From positions 1 to 64,000 of the forward strand of contig NZ_JAEEGC010000014.1 in NCBI RefSeq assembly GCF_019207025.1: 64,000 nt of DNA, in the 5' to 3' direction. Shown here piece after piece: positions 43,784 to 53,458 of the stretch. Source of the DNA: Clostridium thailandense. Its GTDB lineage: Bacteria; Bacillota; Clostridia; Clostridiales; Clostridiaceae. Both the position numbers and the translations under genes were made by a program. The notes beneath the pieces were generated by a model. It did no database searches and was not told the origin of the DNA. It worked only from the letters and a program-made list of their open reading frames with translations. Every line of letters begins with the position of its first letter. The first letter of the stretch is position 1.

Positions 43784-44780
43784 TAGTACTATTGTTATAA
43801 CTGCTGTTATAGTTGTAGTAGCATTGGTTTTTGACTTTATTAATGGTTTTCATGACAGTGCTAACGCTATAGCATGTTCTGTATCAACTAGAGTATTGAC
43901 CTTAAAGCAGGCTGTATTTATGTCTGCAATAATGAACTTTGCTGGAGCATTCATGAATGTAAAAGTTGCTAAAACTATTGGAAGTGGAATTGTAGATCCT
44001 AATCATATAGTTTTAAAGGTTATAGTAGCTGCTTTACTAGGTGCAATAATATGGAACATAATAACCTGGTATTTTGGAATACCAAGTAGTTCTTCTCATG
44101 CCCTAATTGGTGGGTTGATTGGTTCAGCCGTAGTGTTTAACCATTCTTTTACTATAGTTAACTGGGCTAGTTTATTCTGGAAGGTTATACTTTGGCTTAT
44201 ATTGTCACCAGTAATCGGATTTATTATAGGTTTTATACTTATGAGTATTATAAATGGAATATTAAATGTTAAAAGTGCAAGACCGTCAACTGTTACAAAG
44301 ATTTTTTCAAAAGCTCAAATATTTTCAGCTATGCTTATAGCATTAAATCATGGTGGTAATGATGCACAAAAATCAATGGGTATTATCACAATGGCTCTTG
44401 TTAGCGGAGGTATGATACCTCAGTTTGCTGTTCCGACTTGGGTTAAGATTTGTTGTGCCTTAGCTATGGCGCTTGGAACAAGTCTTGGTGGTAAGAAGAT
44501 TATTAAAACTATGGGTTCAAGAATGGCTAAGATTGCTCCGGTTAATGGTTTTACTGCAGAAATAGGAGCATCAGCGGTAATTTTTAGTGCAACAATGTTC
44601 AATGCGCCAGTAAGTACAACTCATATAATTACTGGGTCTATAATGGGAGTTGGGGCTTCAAAAAGACTTTCAGCAGTAAGATGGGCTGTAGCTAAAGAAA
44701 TTGTAACAGCTTGGGTGCTTACTATACCAATATCAGCGCTAGTTGCAGGCGGGATTTTAGTTGTTTTAAATTTAATATAG
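43776..44780 (+). CDS. pit: Inorganic phosphate transporter, PiT family
   Basis: The 334-aa membrane protein has the duplicated PiT signature. The first copy is FDFINGFHDSANAIACSVSTRVL near the N-terminus and the second is ALNHGGNDAQKSMGIITMAL near residue 190. The HALIGG-like sequence PSSSSHALIGGLIGS and TTHIITGSIMGVG also appear in each half. About ten hydrophobic segments are present. PiT carriers import metal-phosphate with H+ or Na+, giving a low-affinity route beside the high-affinity Pst system just upstream. A terminator follows. Confidence 0.94.
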   Translation: MLSSTIVITAVIVVVALVFDFINGFHDSANAIACSVSTRVLTLKQAVFMSAIMNFAGAFMNVKVAKTIGSGIVDPNHIVLKVIVAALLGAIIWNIITWYFGIPSSSSHALIGGLIGSAVVFNHSFTIVNWASLFWKVILWLILSPVIGFIIGFILMSIINGILNVKSARPSTVTKIFSKAQIFSAMLIALNHGGNDAQKSMGIITMALVSGGMIPQFAVPTWVKICCALAMALGTSLGGKKIIKTMGSRMAKIAPVNGFTAEIGASAVIFSATMFNAPVSTTHIITGSIMGVGASKRLSAVRWAVAKEIVTAWVLTIPISALVAGGILVVLNLI

Positions 44781-44790
44781 TTTTATGACG

Positions 44791-44824
44791 AAAACTCTTC
44801 TGATTTTTAGAAGGGTTTTTTATT
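44791..44824 (+). terminator. Terminator after pit
   Basis: AAAACTCTTCT and AGAAGGGTTTTTT form a stem (with a G-U pair) around GATTTTT. Confidence 0.85.
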
Positions 44825-44940
44825 ATGCATTGACTAAATAAGCATATTAAGGTAATATTACTAAATGTAATATAGCGTCAGTATATAAGTTTTTATAGTC
44901 TATTTGTTAATAGCTGATTGTTATTAAAGGGGTTGAATAT

Positions 44941-46275
44941 ATGAAAAATGAAATTTCAGTAATAGAAATAGGAAGCATTGCAGAAGAAATGGAAATAGAA
45001 ATTGGAGATTGTCTATTAAGTATTAATGGAAAAGCTGTTGAGGATATTATTGATTATAAGTATTTAATTTGTGATGAATATGTTAACATAGAAGTACAGA
45101 AAAAAAATGGAGAGATATGGGAGCTTGAGATAGAAAAAGAATATGATGAGGATTTAGGAGTACAGTTTAAGGATGCTATATTGGATAAACCTAAAAGTTG
45201 TCATAATAAATGTATTTTTTGCTTTATTGATCAGTTACCAAAAGGAATGAGAGAAACTCTTTATTTCAAAGATGATGATTCTAGGTTAGCTTTTCTTCAA
45301 GGCAATTTTGTAACTTTAACCAACATGAGTGAAGATGACATAGATAGAATAGTAAAGTATAAAATAAGTCCTATAAATGTTTCAGTACATACTACCAATC
45401 CAGAGCTTAGAATTAAAATGCTAAATAACAAATTTGCAGGTAGAGTATATGACATATTAAAAAGAATGGCAAGTGCAGGTATTAAAATAAATTGCCAAAT
45501 AGTCTTATGCCCAGGAATAAATGATAACAATGAATTAGAGAAAACTATTGGAGATTTATATAAGTTATATCCTAATGTGGAAAACTTAGCAGTAGTCCCT
45601 GTAGGTGCAACTAAATTTAGAGAAGGACTTTATAATATAGATTTATACAATAAGGAAACAGCATCTAAACAGTTGAATCTAGTGTCTAAATTGCAAGAAA
45701 AATATGTAAAAGAAATAGGAGTTCCTTTTGTAAGAATGTCAGATGAATTCTACATTTTAGCACAAGAAAAGATCCCTAACAGTGAATTCTATGATGGCTT
45801 CAAGCAGCTGGAAGATGGTGTTGGAGTAACAAGAATTTTTAGGGATAATATAAAAGAGTCTGTTATAGATTTGAAAAAAAATATAGAAAGCTCTTTTACA
45901 ATAGTAACAGGAGAACTAGCTTACAATGAAGTTGAAAAAGCCGCTAATATTATAATGGAAGTAAACTCTAAAGTAAGAATAAATGTAGAGAAAATAATTA
46001 ATAATTTTTTTGGTGAAACTATAACAGTAGCTGGTCTTATAACAGCCACTGATATAATTGAACAGTTAAGAGGAAAAGAATTAGGAAATTATATTATAAT
46101 TCCAGATTGTATGATTAGAAAAGGATATGAATTAGCTTCAGATATAGAGAAAGTATTTTTAGATAATGTTACTGTTGATGAATTAGGAAAAACTTTAAAA
46201 AGAAAAATATTACTATGTGATTATACTGGAGAAGATTTAATAAGTATAATAAATAAACACTGCGAGGAGGTATAA
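44941..46275 (+). CDS. DUF512 radical-SAM-like Fe-S protein with N-terminal PDZ domain
   Basis: The 444-aa protein starts with a PDZ-like domain (about 1-75; IGSIAEEMEIEIGDCLLSIN). A cysteine cluster CHNKCIFC follows (Cys87, Cys91, Cys94), the CxxxCxxC pattern of a radical-SAM [4Fe-4S] site. The central segment contains INVSVHTTNPELRIKML and CQIVLCPGINDNNELEKT, and the DUF512 part is at the C-terminus (GVGVTRIFRDNIKES onward). Conserved in clostridia next to der; its reaction is not known. AAAGGGGTTGAATAT precedes the ATG. der starts 3 bp after its stop. Confidence 0.9.
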   Translation: MKNEISVIEIGSIAEEMEIEIGDCLLSINGKAVEDIIDYKYLICDEYVNIEVQKKNGEIWELEIEKEYDEDLGVQFKDAILDKPKSCHNKCIFCFIDQLPKGMRETLYFKDDDSRLAFLQGNFVTLTNMSEDDIDRIVKYKISPINVSVHTTNPELRIKMLNNKFAGRVYDILKRMASAGIKINCQIVLCPGINDNNELEKTIGDLYKLYPNVENLAVVPVGATKFREGLYNIDLYNKETASKQLNLVSKLQEKYVKEIGVPFVRMSDEFYILAQEKIPNSEFYDGFKQLEDGVGVTRIFRDNIKESVIDLKKNIESSFTIVTGELAYNEVEKAANIIMEVNSKVRINVEKIINNFFGETITVAGLITATDIIEQLRGKELGNYIIIPDCMIRKGYELASDIEKVFLDNVTVDELGKTLKRKILLCDYTGEDLISIINKHCEEV

Positions 46276-46278
46276 AAT

Positions 46279-47595
46279 ATGGGAAAACCAATAGTTGCAA
46301 TAGTTGGAAGACCTAATGTAGGAAAATCTACATTATTTAATAAATTAGCAGGACACAGAATATCTATAGTGGAGGACACTCCTGGAGTAACTAGAGATAG
46401 AGTTTATGCACAAGCTGAGTGGCTTAAATATAATTTTACAATAATTGATACAGGTGGTATTGAACCAGAAAGTAATGACATTATTATTTCACAAATGAGG
46501 AGGCAAGCACAAATTGCTATAGAAACTGCTGATGTAATAGTATTTATAGTAGATGGTAAAGAAGGTCTTACAGCAGCAGATAGAGAAGTGGCACAAATGC
46601 TTAGAAAAAGCAAAAAACCAATAGTGCTTGTTGTAAATAAGGTTGATAGTTTAAAAGAAGAGGATAATGCATATGAATTCTATAATTTAGGAATAGGTGA
46701 GCCTATAACTATATCTGCATCACAAGGTCTTGGACTAGGGGATATGCTTGATAGAATAGTAGAGAACTTTGATGAAGCTGCCCTCGAAGAGGAAGAAGAT
46801 GAATATATAAGAATAGCTTTTGTTGGAAAACCAAATGTTGGTAAGTCTTCTCTTATTAATAGACTTCTAGGAGAAGATAGAGTCATTGTAAGTGACATAC
46901 CGGGAACTACCAGAGATGCTATCGATAGCTATTTAGAGACAGAGGCAGGAAAGTTTATACTAGTAGATACAGCTGGATTAAGAAGAAAAAGTAAGGTTAA
47001 AGAGGAAATAGAAAGATACAGTGTTATAAGAACCTATACTGCTATTGAAAGGGCAGATGTGTGTATATTAATGCTGGATGCAACTCATGGAGTTACTGAA
47101 CAAGATGAGAAAATTATTGGGTATGCTCATGAGATGAATAAAGCTATAATAGTAATTGTAAACAAATGGGATCTTGTGGAAAAAGACACCAAAACTATGG
47201 ATGAGTATAAAAAAATGATTAAAACAAATTTATCTTTTATGCCTTATGCAAATTATTTGTTTATATCAGCCAAGACAGGTCAAAGAGTACAGAAGGTTTT
47301 TGATGCTGTTAAGACTTGCTATGAAAGCTACACAAAGAGAATAAAAACAGGTGTCTTAAATGATGTTATAAGTAAGGTTGTAATGATGAAGGAACCACCA
47401 ATTGTTGGAACAAAAAGACTTAAAATTTACTATGTAACTCAAACTGGAGTAAAACCACCTACCTTCGTGTTTTTTGTAAATGATCAAACTTGTATTCATT
47501 TTTCTTATGAGAGATATTTAGAAAATCAGTTAAGGGAGAATTTTGATTTTACAGGGACAGGTATAAAATTGGAGTTTAGAGAAAGGAAGGAATAG
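46279..47595 (+). CDS. der: Ribosome biogenesis GTPase Der (EngA)
   Basis: Der is a double GTPase needed for 50S subunit assembly. The 438-aa protein has two complete G domains: GRPNVGKST (10-18) with [15 protein letters not shown] and NKVD; then GKPNVGKSS (about 183) with [20 protein letters not shown] and NKWD. The C-terminal KH-like domain includes [20 protein letters not shown] and [27 protein letters not shown] precedes the ATG. It sits in a tight DUF512-der-gpsA run. Confidence 0.97.
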   Translation: MGKPIVAIVGRPNVGKSTLFNKLAGHRISIVEDTPGVTRDRVYAQAEWLKYNFTIIDTGGIEPESNDIIISQMRRQAQIAIETADVIVFIVDGKEGLTAADREVAQMLRKSKKPIVLVVNKVDSLKEEDNAYEFYNLGIGEPITISASQGLGLGDMLDRIVENFDEAALEEEEDEYIRIAFVGKPNVGKSSLINRLLGEDRVIVSDIPGTTRDAIDSYLETEAGKFILVDTAGLRRKSKVKEEIERYSVIRTYTAIERADVCILMLDATHGVTEQDEKIIGYAHEMNKAIIVIVNKWDLVEKDTKTMDEYKKMIKTNLSFMPYANYLFISAKTGQRVQKVFDAVKTCYESYTKRIKTGVLNDVISKVVMMKEPPIVGTKRLKIYYVTQTGVKPPTFVFFVNDQTCIHFSYERYLENQLRENFDFTGTGIKLEFRERKE

Positions 47596-47598
47596 TCT

Positions 47599-48597
47599 AT
47601 GTGCCTAGGAGTTACTTTTTTAGGCGGAGGAAGTTTTGGAACAGCCTTAGCTGTGATGCTTGTGAAAAAAGGAATTCAAACTAAAGTTTGGGATAGAAAA
47701 AAAGAAGTAGTAGATGATATTAATATAAAGAGAGAAAACATAAAATATTTGCATGGCACAGTAATTCCATTTGGATTAGAAGCCTTTGAGGATATAAATG
47801 AGTCCATTTCAGGTAGCAGTTATATTGTGTTATCTGTTCCTTCTCATGCTGTAAGGCAAATATGTAGAAAAGCGAAAAGTTTTATTAATGATAATCAAAT
47901 AATAATAAGTATAGCTAAAGGTATAGAAGAAGAGAGTAAAAAGAGACTTTCACAGGTTATTAAAGAAGAATTACCACACAATCCTATAGTAATATTATCA
48001 GGTCCAAGTCATGCTGAAGAAGTTGCTCAAGATATACCAACTACTGTTGTAGTAACCTCTGAAAACATGAAATATGCGGAAAAAGTACAGGATTTGTTTA
48101 TGACGAACAAATTTAGAGTATACACCAATGAAGATATAATAGGCGTGGAGATTGGTGGAGCCGTTAAAAATATAATTGCTCTTGCGGCAGGAGTGTCAGA
48201 TGGTATTGGCTATGGAGATAACACAAAGGCTGCTCTTATGACTAGAGGAATGAGTGAAATTGTAAGAATAGGAACAAGTCTTGGTGGAAAACCAGAAACG
48301 TTTTCAGGTCTTACTGGTATGGGAGACTTAATTGTTACCTGTACTAGTATGCATAGTAGGAATAGAAGAGCTGGAATATTAATAGGAAAAGGAGCAACTG
48401 TTGAAGAGGCTGTAGAAGAAATTGGTATGGTGGTAGAAGGGATAAAGGCATGCAAAGCTTTTTATGATCTTAAAGAAGAGTTGAGAGTTTCTATGCCAAT
48501 TACAGATATTTTATATAAGGTGCTATTTGAGAAGAAAGATTGTAAATATGGTGTCTATGAATTAATGACAAGAGATAAAAAACACGAAGGTTATTAG
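47599..48597 (+). CDS. gpsA: Glycerol-3-phosphate dehydrogenase (NAD(P)+)
   Basis: GpsA reduces dihydroxyacetone phosphate to sn-glycerol-3-phosphate for phospholipid synthesis. The 332-aa protein has the NAD(P)-binding [13 protein letters not shown] near residue 10, the [11 protein letters not shown] segment, and [20 protein letters not shown]. The catalytic Lys is in [21 protein letters not shown], followed by [14 protein letters not shown] and SRNRRAG. GAAAGGAAGGAATAGTCT precedes the ATG, 3 bp after der. Confidence 0.96.
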   Translation: MCLGVTFLGGGSFGTALAVMLVKKGIQTKVWDRKKEVVDDINIKRENIKYLHGTVIPFGLEAFEDINESISGSSYIVLSVPSHAVRQICRKAKSFINDNQIIISIAKGIEEESKKRLSQVIKEELPHNPIVILSGPSHAEEVAQDIPTTVVVTSENMKYAEKVQDLFMTNKFRVYTNEDIIGVEIGGAVKNIIALAAGVSDGIGYGDNTKAALMTRGMSEIVRIGTSLGGKPETFSGLTGMGDLIVTCTSMHSRNRRAGILIGKGATVEEAVEEIGMVVEGIKACKAFYDLKEELRVSMPITDILYKVLFEKKDCKYGVYELMTRDKKHEGY

Positions 48598-48746
48598 TAA
48601 TAAGGAGTGTCTAGCGATATTTTGAAATATTTGCTAAATGCTCTTTATTATTTTTTAACCTCAAATTTTTATTTCATTTTAGTAATATTGTTTGTATATA
48701 ACCAATATATATATACTGTTAATATTAGATTACTGGGGGGAATATT

Positions 48747-50225
48747 TTGGAGAACTTTGATATATACAAAGATATTGCAGAAAGAACACAAGGAGATATT
48801 TACGTAGGGGTGGTGGGGCCTGTAAGAACTGGTAAATCTACCTTTATAAAAAGATTTATGGAGCTTATGGTACTGCCTAATATTGAGAATGGTTATAAAA
48901 AGCAAAGAGCTAAAGATGAACTACCTCAAAGCGCATCAGGAAAATCGATTCATACGACAGAACCTAAATTTGTACCTAATGAGGCTGTAGAGGTAAGTTT
49001 GAATGAAAATACTAAATTTAAAGTAAGAATGGTAGATTGTGTAGGATATATCGTTAAAAATGCATTAGGATATATGGAAGGCGAAAATACAAAAATGGTA
49101 ACTACACCATGGTATGATTACGAAATTCCTTTTGAAGAAGCTGCAGAAATTGGAACGAAAAAGGTTATAAATGAGCATTCGACAATAGGATTAGTAATAA
49201 CTACAGATGGGTCAATTACAGACATAAGTAGAGAAGATTACGTAGAAGCTGAAGAAAGAGTTGTAAATGAACTTAAGTCTATAAATAAACCATTTATAAT
49301 GATTTTAAATTCACAACAACCTTATAGCCCCGAAAGCATGAATTTGAAAAGGGATTTAGAAGAAAAATATGATATTCCTGTTCAAACAATGGATGTACTT
49401 AACATGAAAGAGGAAGATGTAACGAACGTATTCCAGAGAATACTTAAAGAATTTCCTATAAAAGAGATAAATATTGATATGCCTGAATGGATAGAAAAGT
49501 TAGAAGCAACCCATTGGTTAAAAGTAGATTTTATTGATTTAGTAAAAAATATGTGCAAGAACATATTTAAAGTTAGAGATATAGGTAAATCTTTAGAAGG
49601 CTTTGCAGATGTGGAATTCTTGGGGACATCTAGTGTTAAAGAAGTTAACATGGGAGAAGGTACTGCGAGAATAGATCTAAAACCAAAAGAAGATATGTTT
49701 TATAGGATATTAAGCGAAGTTTGCGGAAGCGAATTAAATGGAGAAAGTGACTTACTTGAAATAGTAAAGCAGATGCATAATGCAAAGATTGAATATGATA
49801 AGGTAGCAGAAGCTTTAAGAGACGTAAGAGAAACAGGATATGGATTAGTGGCTCCTCAGCTAACGGAAATGAAACTTGAGGAACCTGAAATAGTAAAACA
49901 AGGGAATAGAACGGGTATAAAATTGAAAGCTAGTGCACCTTCTCTTCACTTTATAAGAGCGGATATAGAGACTGAAGTTTCACCTATAATGGGAACTGAA
50001 AGAGAAAGTGAGGAAATGGTTAAATCTTTACTCGAGCAATTTGAAAATGATCCTTCAAAGATATGGCAAAGCAATATGTTTGGAAAGTCCTTAGAGATAC
50101 TTGTTAAAGAGGGGTTGCAGAATAAACTGTACAAGATGCCTGAAGATGTGCAGATAAAAATACAGAGAACTCTTCAAAAAATAATTAATGAAGGCAATGG
50201 AGGATTAATCTGTATTATATTATAA
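48747..50225 (+). CDS. spoIVA: Spore coat morphogenetic ATPase SpoIVA
   Basis: SpoIVA polymerises with ATP on the forespore surface to form the basement layer of the spore coat. The 492-aa product starts at TTG behind GGGGGGAATATT. It begins MENFDIYKDIAERTQGDIYV and has Walker A GPVRTGKST (24-32) and VRMVDCVGYIVKNALGYMEG as the Walker B/switch region. TTDGSITDISREDYVEAEER and the middle and C-terminal SpoIVA domains follow, with the conserved hydrophobic end GNGGLICIIL. SigE control is expected; TAATATT near 48682 might be part of such a promoter, but I cannot fix it. Confidence 0.96.
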   Translation: MENFDIYKDIAERTQGDIYVGVVGPVRTGKSTFIKRFMELMVLPNIENGYKKQRAKDELPQSASGKSIHTTEPKFVPNEAVEVSLNENTKFKVRMVDCVGYIVKNALGYMEGENTKMVTTPWYDYEIPFEEAAEIGTKKVINEHSTIGLVITTDGSITDISREDYVEAEERVVNELKSINKPFIMILNSQQPYSPESMNLKRDLEEKYDIPVQTMDVLNMKEEDVTNVFQRILKEFPIKEINIDMPEWIEKLEATHWLKVDFIDLVKNMCKNIFKVRDIGKSLEGFADVEFLGTSSVKEVNMGEGTARIDLKPKEDMFYRILSEVCGSELNGESDLLEIVKQMHNAKIEYDKVAEALRDVRETGYGLVAPQLTEMKLEEPEIVKQGNRTGIKLKASAPSLHFIRADIETEVSPIMGTERESEEMVKSLLEQFENDPSKIWQSNMFGKSLEILVKEGLQNKLYKMPEDVQIKIQRTLQKIINEGNGGLICIIL

Positions 50226-50246
50226 GGTTAAACGAGAAAGTAAACC

Positions 50247-50283
50247 TATAAAGCCTATGAATTTTAAATTCATAGGCTTTATA
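50247..50283 (+). terminator. Palindromic hairpin after spoIVA
   Basis: TATAAAGCCTATGAATTT (50247-50264) is mirrored by AAATTCATAGGCTTTATA (50266-50283). The T-run is short, so termination strength is uncertain. Confidence 0.7.
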
Positions 50284-50374
50284 AATAAAATTGATAAATT
50301 CTAATAAAAATTATGAAAAATGCTTAATATTAGATTATAATAGAAAGATAAGAGGTTTTAAGGAGGAGTCTTTC

Positions 50375-51364
50375 GTGAAAAAAGTTGCTATAGTTTTTAA
50401 TGGTGGAACAATATCAATGAAAGTAGATCCAAGAGTTCAGGCAGCAGTTCCAAGTCTTAGTGGAGAAGAAATAATTGCAATGGTAACAGGAATTGAAAAA
50501 TATGCTAATATAGAATCATATAATTTTTCTAATGTACCAAGTCCTTTTGTAACTCCTGATGATATGATGAAGTTATCAAAATATGTAAAAGATTTACTAA
50601 ATAGAGATGATATAAGTGGTGTGATAGTAACACATGGTACAGATTCACTAGAAGAAACTGCATATCTTTTAGATTTAACAATAAAAAATAATAAACCTGT
50701 AATAGTGACAGGCGCTATGAGAAGTAGTTCAGAGTTAGGTTACGATGGGCCAGCTAATCTATCGGCTGCTATCTGTACTGCAATTTCTACGGAAGCTTGT
50801 GGAAAAGGCGTATTAGTGTGCTTAAATGGAGAATTGAATTCAGCGTCAGAAGTAACTAAAGCCAATTCGATGAGCTTAAGCGCCTTTAGGAGCCCGGGTT
50901 TTGGTCCGCTGGGGATAGTAGATAACAACCAGGTTATTTTTTATAGAGATAATTTAACAAGACATCATATAGATACAGAAATAATCGAAACAAAAGTTAG
51001 TCTTATAAAATGTGTTTCGGGCATTGATTCAAGATTTATAGATTTTTGTATTGATCAAGGTGATGAAGGAATTGTAATTGAAGGAATGGGAAGAGGGAAT
51101 GTACCGCCTAAGATGATAGATGGAATTAAAAGAGCTTTAAATAAAGGAATAGTTGTAGTGTTGGTTTCTAGATGTTTTGAGGGAAGAGTTTTAGACACTT
51201 ATGGATATACTGGTGGAGGAAAACAACTAAGAAACATGGGAGTAATATTTGGTGATAACCTTCCAGGACAGAAAGCTAGAATCAAATTAATGCTTTCTTT
51301 AGGAATAACAAGCGATGTTAAAGAGATAAAAGAGATTTTTGAAAAGGGATTATATAATATTTAA
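50375..51364 (+). CDS. ansA: L-asparaginase
   Basis: I chose the GTG at 50375, 6 bp after AAGGAGGAG; an in-frame upstream ATG at 50291 overlaps the spoIVA terminator region. The 329-aa enzyme hydrolyses asparagine to aspartate and ammonia. It shows the N-terminal catalytic Thr in VAIVFNGGTISMKVDP and the second catalytic motif VIVTHGTDSLEETAYLLDL. VTGAMRSSSELGYDGPANL follows. No export signal is visible, which suggests the cytoplasmic form. It stands alone between spoIVA and yicC. Confidence 0.9.
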   Translation: MKKVAIVFNGGTISMKVDPRVQAAVPSLSGEEIIAMVTGIEKYANIESYNFSNVPSPFVTPDDMMKLSKYVKDLLNRDDISGVIVTHGTDSLEETAYLLDLTIKNNKPVIVTGAMRSSSELGYDGPANLSAAICTAISTEACGKGVLVCLNGELNSASEVTKANSMSLSAFRSPGFGPLGIVDNNQVIFYRDNLTRHHIDTEIIETKVSLIKCVSGIDSRFIDFCIDQGDEGIVIEGMGRGNVPPKMIDGIKRALNKGIVVVLVSRCFEGRVLDTYGYTGGGKQLRNMGVIFGDNLPGQKARIKLMLSLGITSDVKEIKEIFEKGLYNI

Positions 51365-51463
51365 ATAAAAATTACATATAAATAAATTTAACTTGCAATT
51401 ATTATAAACATTTATGTATAATTAGTATGAATTGACAAGGAAAGACGGAAGGATGAAAAAGTA

Positions 51464-52342
51464 ATGATAAAAAGCATGACTGGTTTCGGAAGGGGAAGTA
51501 TAGAGCAAGATGGGCGAAGCTTTACTATAGAAATGAAGAGTGTAAATCATAGATATTGTGATTTAAATATAAAAATGCCTAAAATTTTTCTATCTCTTGA
51601 AGATAGAATGAGAAAAGTCATATTTGAGAAGATAAGCCGTGGAAAAGTTGATGTTTTTATTACTCAAAACAATAAAGAAAAGGTTGGAGTAAAAGCAGTT
51701 TTAGATGAAAGTTTAGCAGACAGTTATGTTGAGTGTTTAAGAAAGATAAAAGATAAATATGATATAAGAGAAGGTATATCTATATCTCTTATTGCTAAGT
51801 TTCCTGATGTAATAACTTTAAAACAAGAAGAAGAAGATATAGAGAATGTATGGAGGATTCTTTCTGTTCCTCTTGAAGAAGCCTTGAATTTATTGGTAGA
51901 AATGAGACAAAACGAAGGTTTGAAACTTAAAAATGATATACTGCTTAAATGTGACTATATTAAGCATTTATTGGATAAAATAGAGAAAAGGTCACCATTT
52001 GTAGTAATTGAATATAAAGATAAGCTCAATGAAAGACTAAAGGAATTACTTCAGGATTATCAAATAGATGAAAACAGGATAGCTATGGAAGTTGCCCTAT
52101 TTGGTGATAAGTCGTGTATCGATGAAGAAATAGTTAGATTAAATAGTCATTTGGTACAATTAAGAGAAACTTTTAATTTAAATGAGCCTATAGGAAGAAA
52201 ACTTGACTTTATTCTACAAGAAATGAATAGAGAAACAAATACTATTGGTTCTAAGGCAAATGATTTAGAAATAACTAATTCTGTTTTAAATATAAAAAAT
52301 GAGATAGAAAAAATAAGAGAACAAATTCAAAACATTGAATAG
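51464..52342 (+). CDS. yicC: YicC family protein (endoribonuclease-like)
   Basis: The 292-aa protein matches YicC. It begins [20 protein letters not shown], continues with [20 protein letters not shown], has a central Lys/Glu-rich coiled region, and ends with the DUF1732 segment [20 protein letters not shown] and [25 protein letters not shown]. coli YicC acts in RNA degradation; details in clostridia are not known. It starts the conserved yicC-remA-gmk-rpoZ-coaBC-priA order, which points to one long operon. Confidence 0.92.
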   Translation: MIKSMTGFGRGSIEQDGRSFTIEMKSVNHRYCDLNIKMPKIFLSLEDRMRKVIFEKISRGKVDVFITQNNKEKVGVKAVLDESLADSYVECLRKIKDKYDIREGISISLIAKFPDVITLKQEEEDIENVWRILSVPLEEALNLLVEMRQNEGLKLKNDILLKCDYIKHLLDKIEKRSPFVVIEYKDKLNERLKELLQDYQIDENRIAMEVALFGDKSCIDEEIVRLNSHLVQLRETFNLNEPIGRKLDFILQEMNRETNTIGSKANDLEITNSVLNIKNEIEKIREQIQNIE

Positions 52343-52359
52343 CAATTAGGAGGAAATAT

Positions 52360-52635
52360 ATGAGTATAAAATTAATAAACATAGGATTTGGAAACATTGT
52401 ATCAGCAAATAGATTAGTAGCTATAGTAAGTCCAGAATCTGCTCCAATAAAAAGAATAATTCAAGAAGCTAGAGATAGAGGTATGCTTATAGATGCTACA
52501 TATGGAAGAAGAACAAGAGCAGTTATAATTACAGATAGTGACCATGTCATACTTTCGGCAGTACAACCAGAAACTGTTGCACATAGGTTATCTTCTAAAG
52601 AGGTAGAAGAAGAAGTTAATGAGGTTGAAGAGTAA
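52360..52635 (+). CDS. remA: RemA family DNA-binding regulator (DUF370)
   Basis: The 91-aa protein is a clear RemA/YlzA homologue: [60 protein letters not shown] and [15 protein letters not shown]. In Bacillus, RemA activates extracellular-matrix operons and binds DNA as an oligomeric ring. It lies between yicC and gmk as in Bacillus. Its stop overlaps the gmk ATG by one base. TTAGGAGGAAATAT precedes the ATG. Confidence 0.94.
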   Translation: MSIKLINIGFGNIVSANRLVAIVSPESAPIKRIIQEARDRGMLIDATYGRRTRAVIITDSDHVILSAVQPETVAHRLSSKEVEEEVNEVEE

Positions 52636-53258
52636 TGAAAGGTCTTTTAATCGTAATATCCGGCCCTTCTGGGGCTGGAAAAGGTACCATTTGTAAGGCT
52701 TTAATGAATGAAAGTGACTTTTGGATTTCGGTTTCAGCAACTACGAGAAATCCCAGGCAAGGAGAAATAGATGGTGTAAACTATCATTTTTTAACTAAAG
52801 AGGAGTTTAAAAAAAAGATAGACATTGATGATTTTCTAGAATATGCTGAAGTCTATGGAAACTATTATGGAACACCAAAGTCTAGAGCATTACAAGCTAT
52901 TGAAAGTGGTAAAGATGTAATATTAGAAATAGATATTCAGGGTGCTTTAAAAGTAAAAGAAAGTTATCCAGAAGGAGTATTTATATTTATACTTCCTCCT
53001 TCAATGGAAGAACTTAAAAATAGAATAATAAATAGAGGCTCAGAAACACCTGAGTCACTTATGACCAGATTTAAATCTGCGTATAAAGAAATAAACTATG
53101 TATCTAAGTATAATTATGCTGTTGTCAATGATAAGGTAGAGGATGCAGTAAAGAAAATACAAAGCATAATTGTTGCTGAAAGATGCAGAGTTGACAGAGT
53201 TAAAGATAAAATATTAGACTCCAAGGAGGGAATTATTCATGAACAACTCTATGATTGA
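52635..53258 (+). CDS. gmk: Guanylate kinase
   Basis: Gmk converts GMP to GDP. The 207-aa protein has Walker A ISGPSGAGKGT near residue 8 and the GMP-binding region SATTRNPRQGEIDGVNYHFL. EYAEVYGNYYGTP, ILEIDIQGALKVKESYPEGVFIFI and the LID segment NRIINRGSETPESLMTRF follow. It overlaps remA by one base and rpoZ by 20 bases, so translation is tightly coupled. In Firmicutes it also limits (p)ppGpp action, being a known ppGpp target. Confidence 0.96.
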   Translation: MKGLLIVISGPSGAGKGTICKALMNESDFWISVSATTRNPRQGEIDGVNYHFLTKEEFKKKIDIDDFLEYAEVYGNYYGTPKSRALQAIESGKDVILEIDIQGALKVKESYPEGVFIFILPPSMEELKNRIINRGSETPESLMTRFKSAYKEINYVSKYNYAVVNDKVEDAVKKIQSIIVAERCRVDRVKDKILDSKEGIIHEQLYD

Positions 53259-53457
53259 TCCATCAATAGTGGATTTACTAAAAAAGGTTGATAATAGATA
53301 TACATTAGTTACTATGACAGCTAAAAGGGCAAGACAGCTAATAGAAGGTGAAGAACCTTTAGTTAGAACTAATTCAACTAAACCTGTTACAATATCAATT
53401 AATGAAATCAGCCAAGGTGCAATAACATATGAGACAGTAAGAGAAGGTATTAAATAA
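53239..53457 (+). CDS. rpoZ: RNA polymerase omega subunit
   Basis: The 72-aa protein matches omega: DPSIVDLLKKVDNRYTLVTM, TAKRARQLIEG and the C-terminal KPVTISINEISQGAITYE. Omega helps fold and assemble RNA polymerase. The ATG at 53239 follows AAGGAGGG at good spacing, inside the end of gmk; an in-frame ATG at 53251 is also possible but less well placed. coaBC starts right after its stop. Confidence 0.95.
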   Translation: MNNSMIDPSIVDLLKKVDNRYTLVTMTAKRARQLIEGEEPLVRTNSTKPVTISINEISQGAITYETVREGIK

Positions 53458-53458
53458 A

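Noticed and set aside
48607-48807. 66-aa open frame (TTG start) between gpsA and spoIVA
   Set aside because: It overlaps the well-supported spoIVA start by 60 bp, has no ribosome binding site and reads like AT-rich spacer with a chance hydrophobic stretch.
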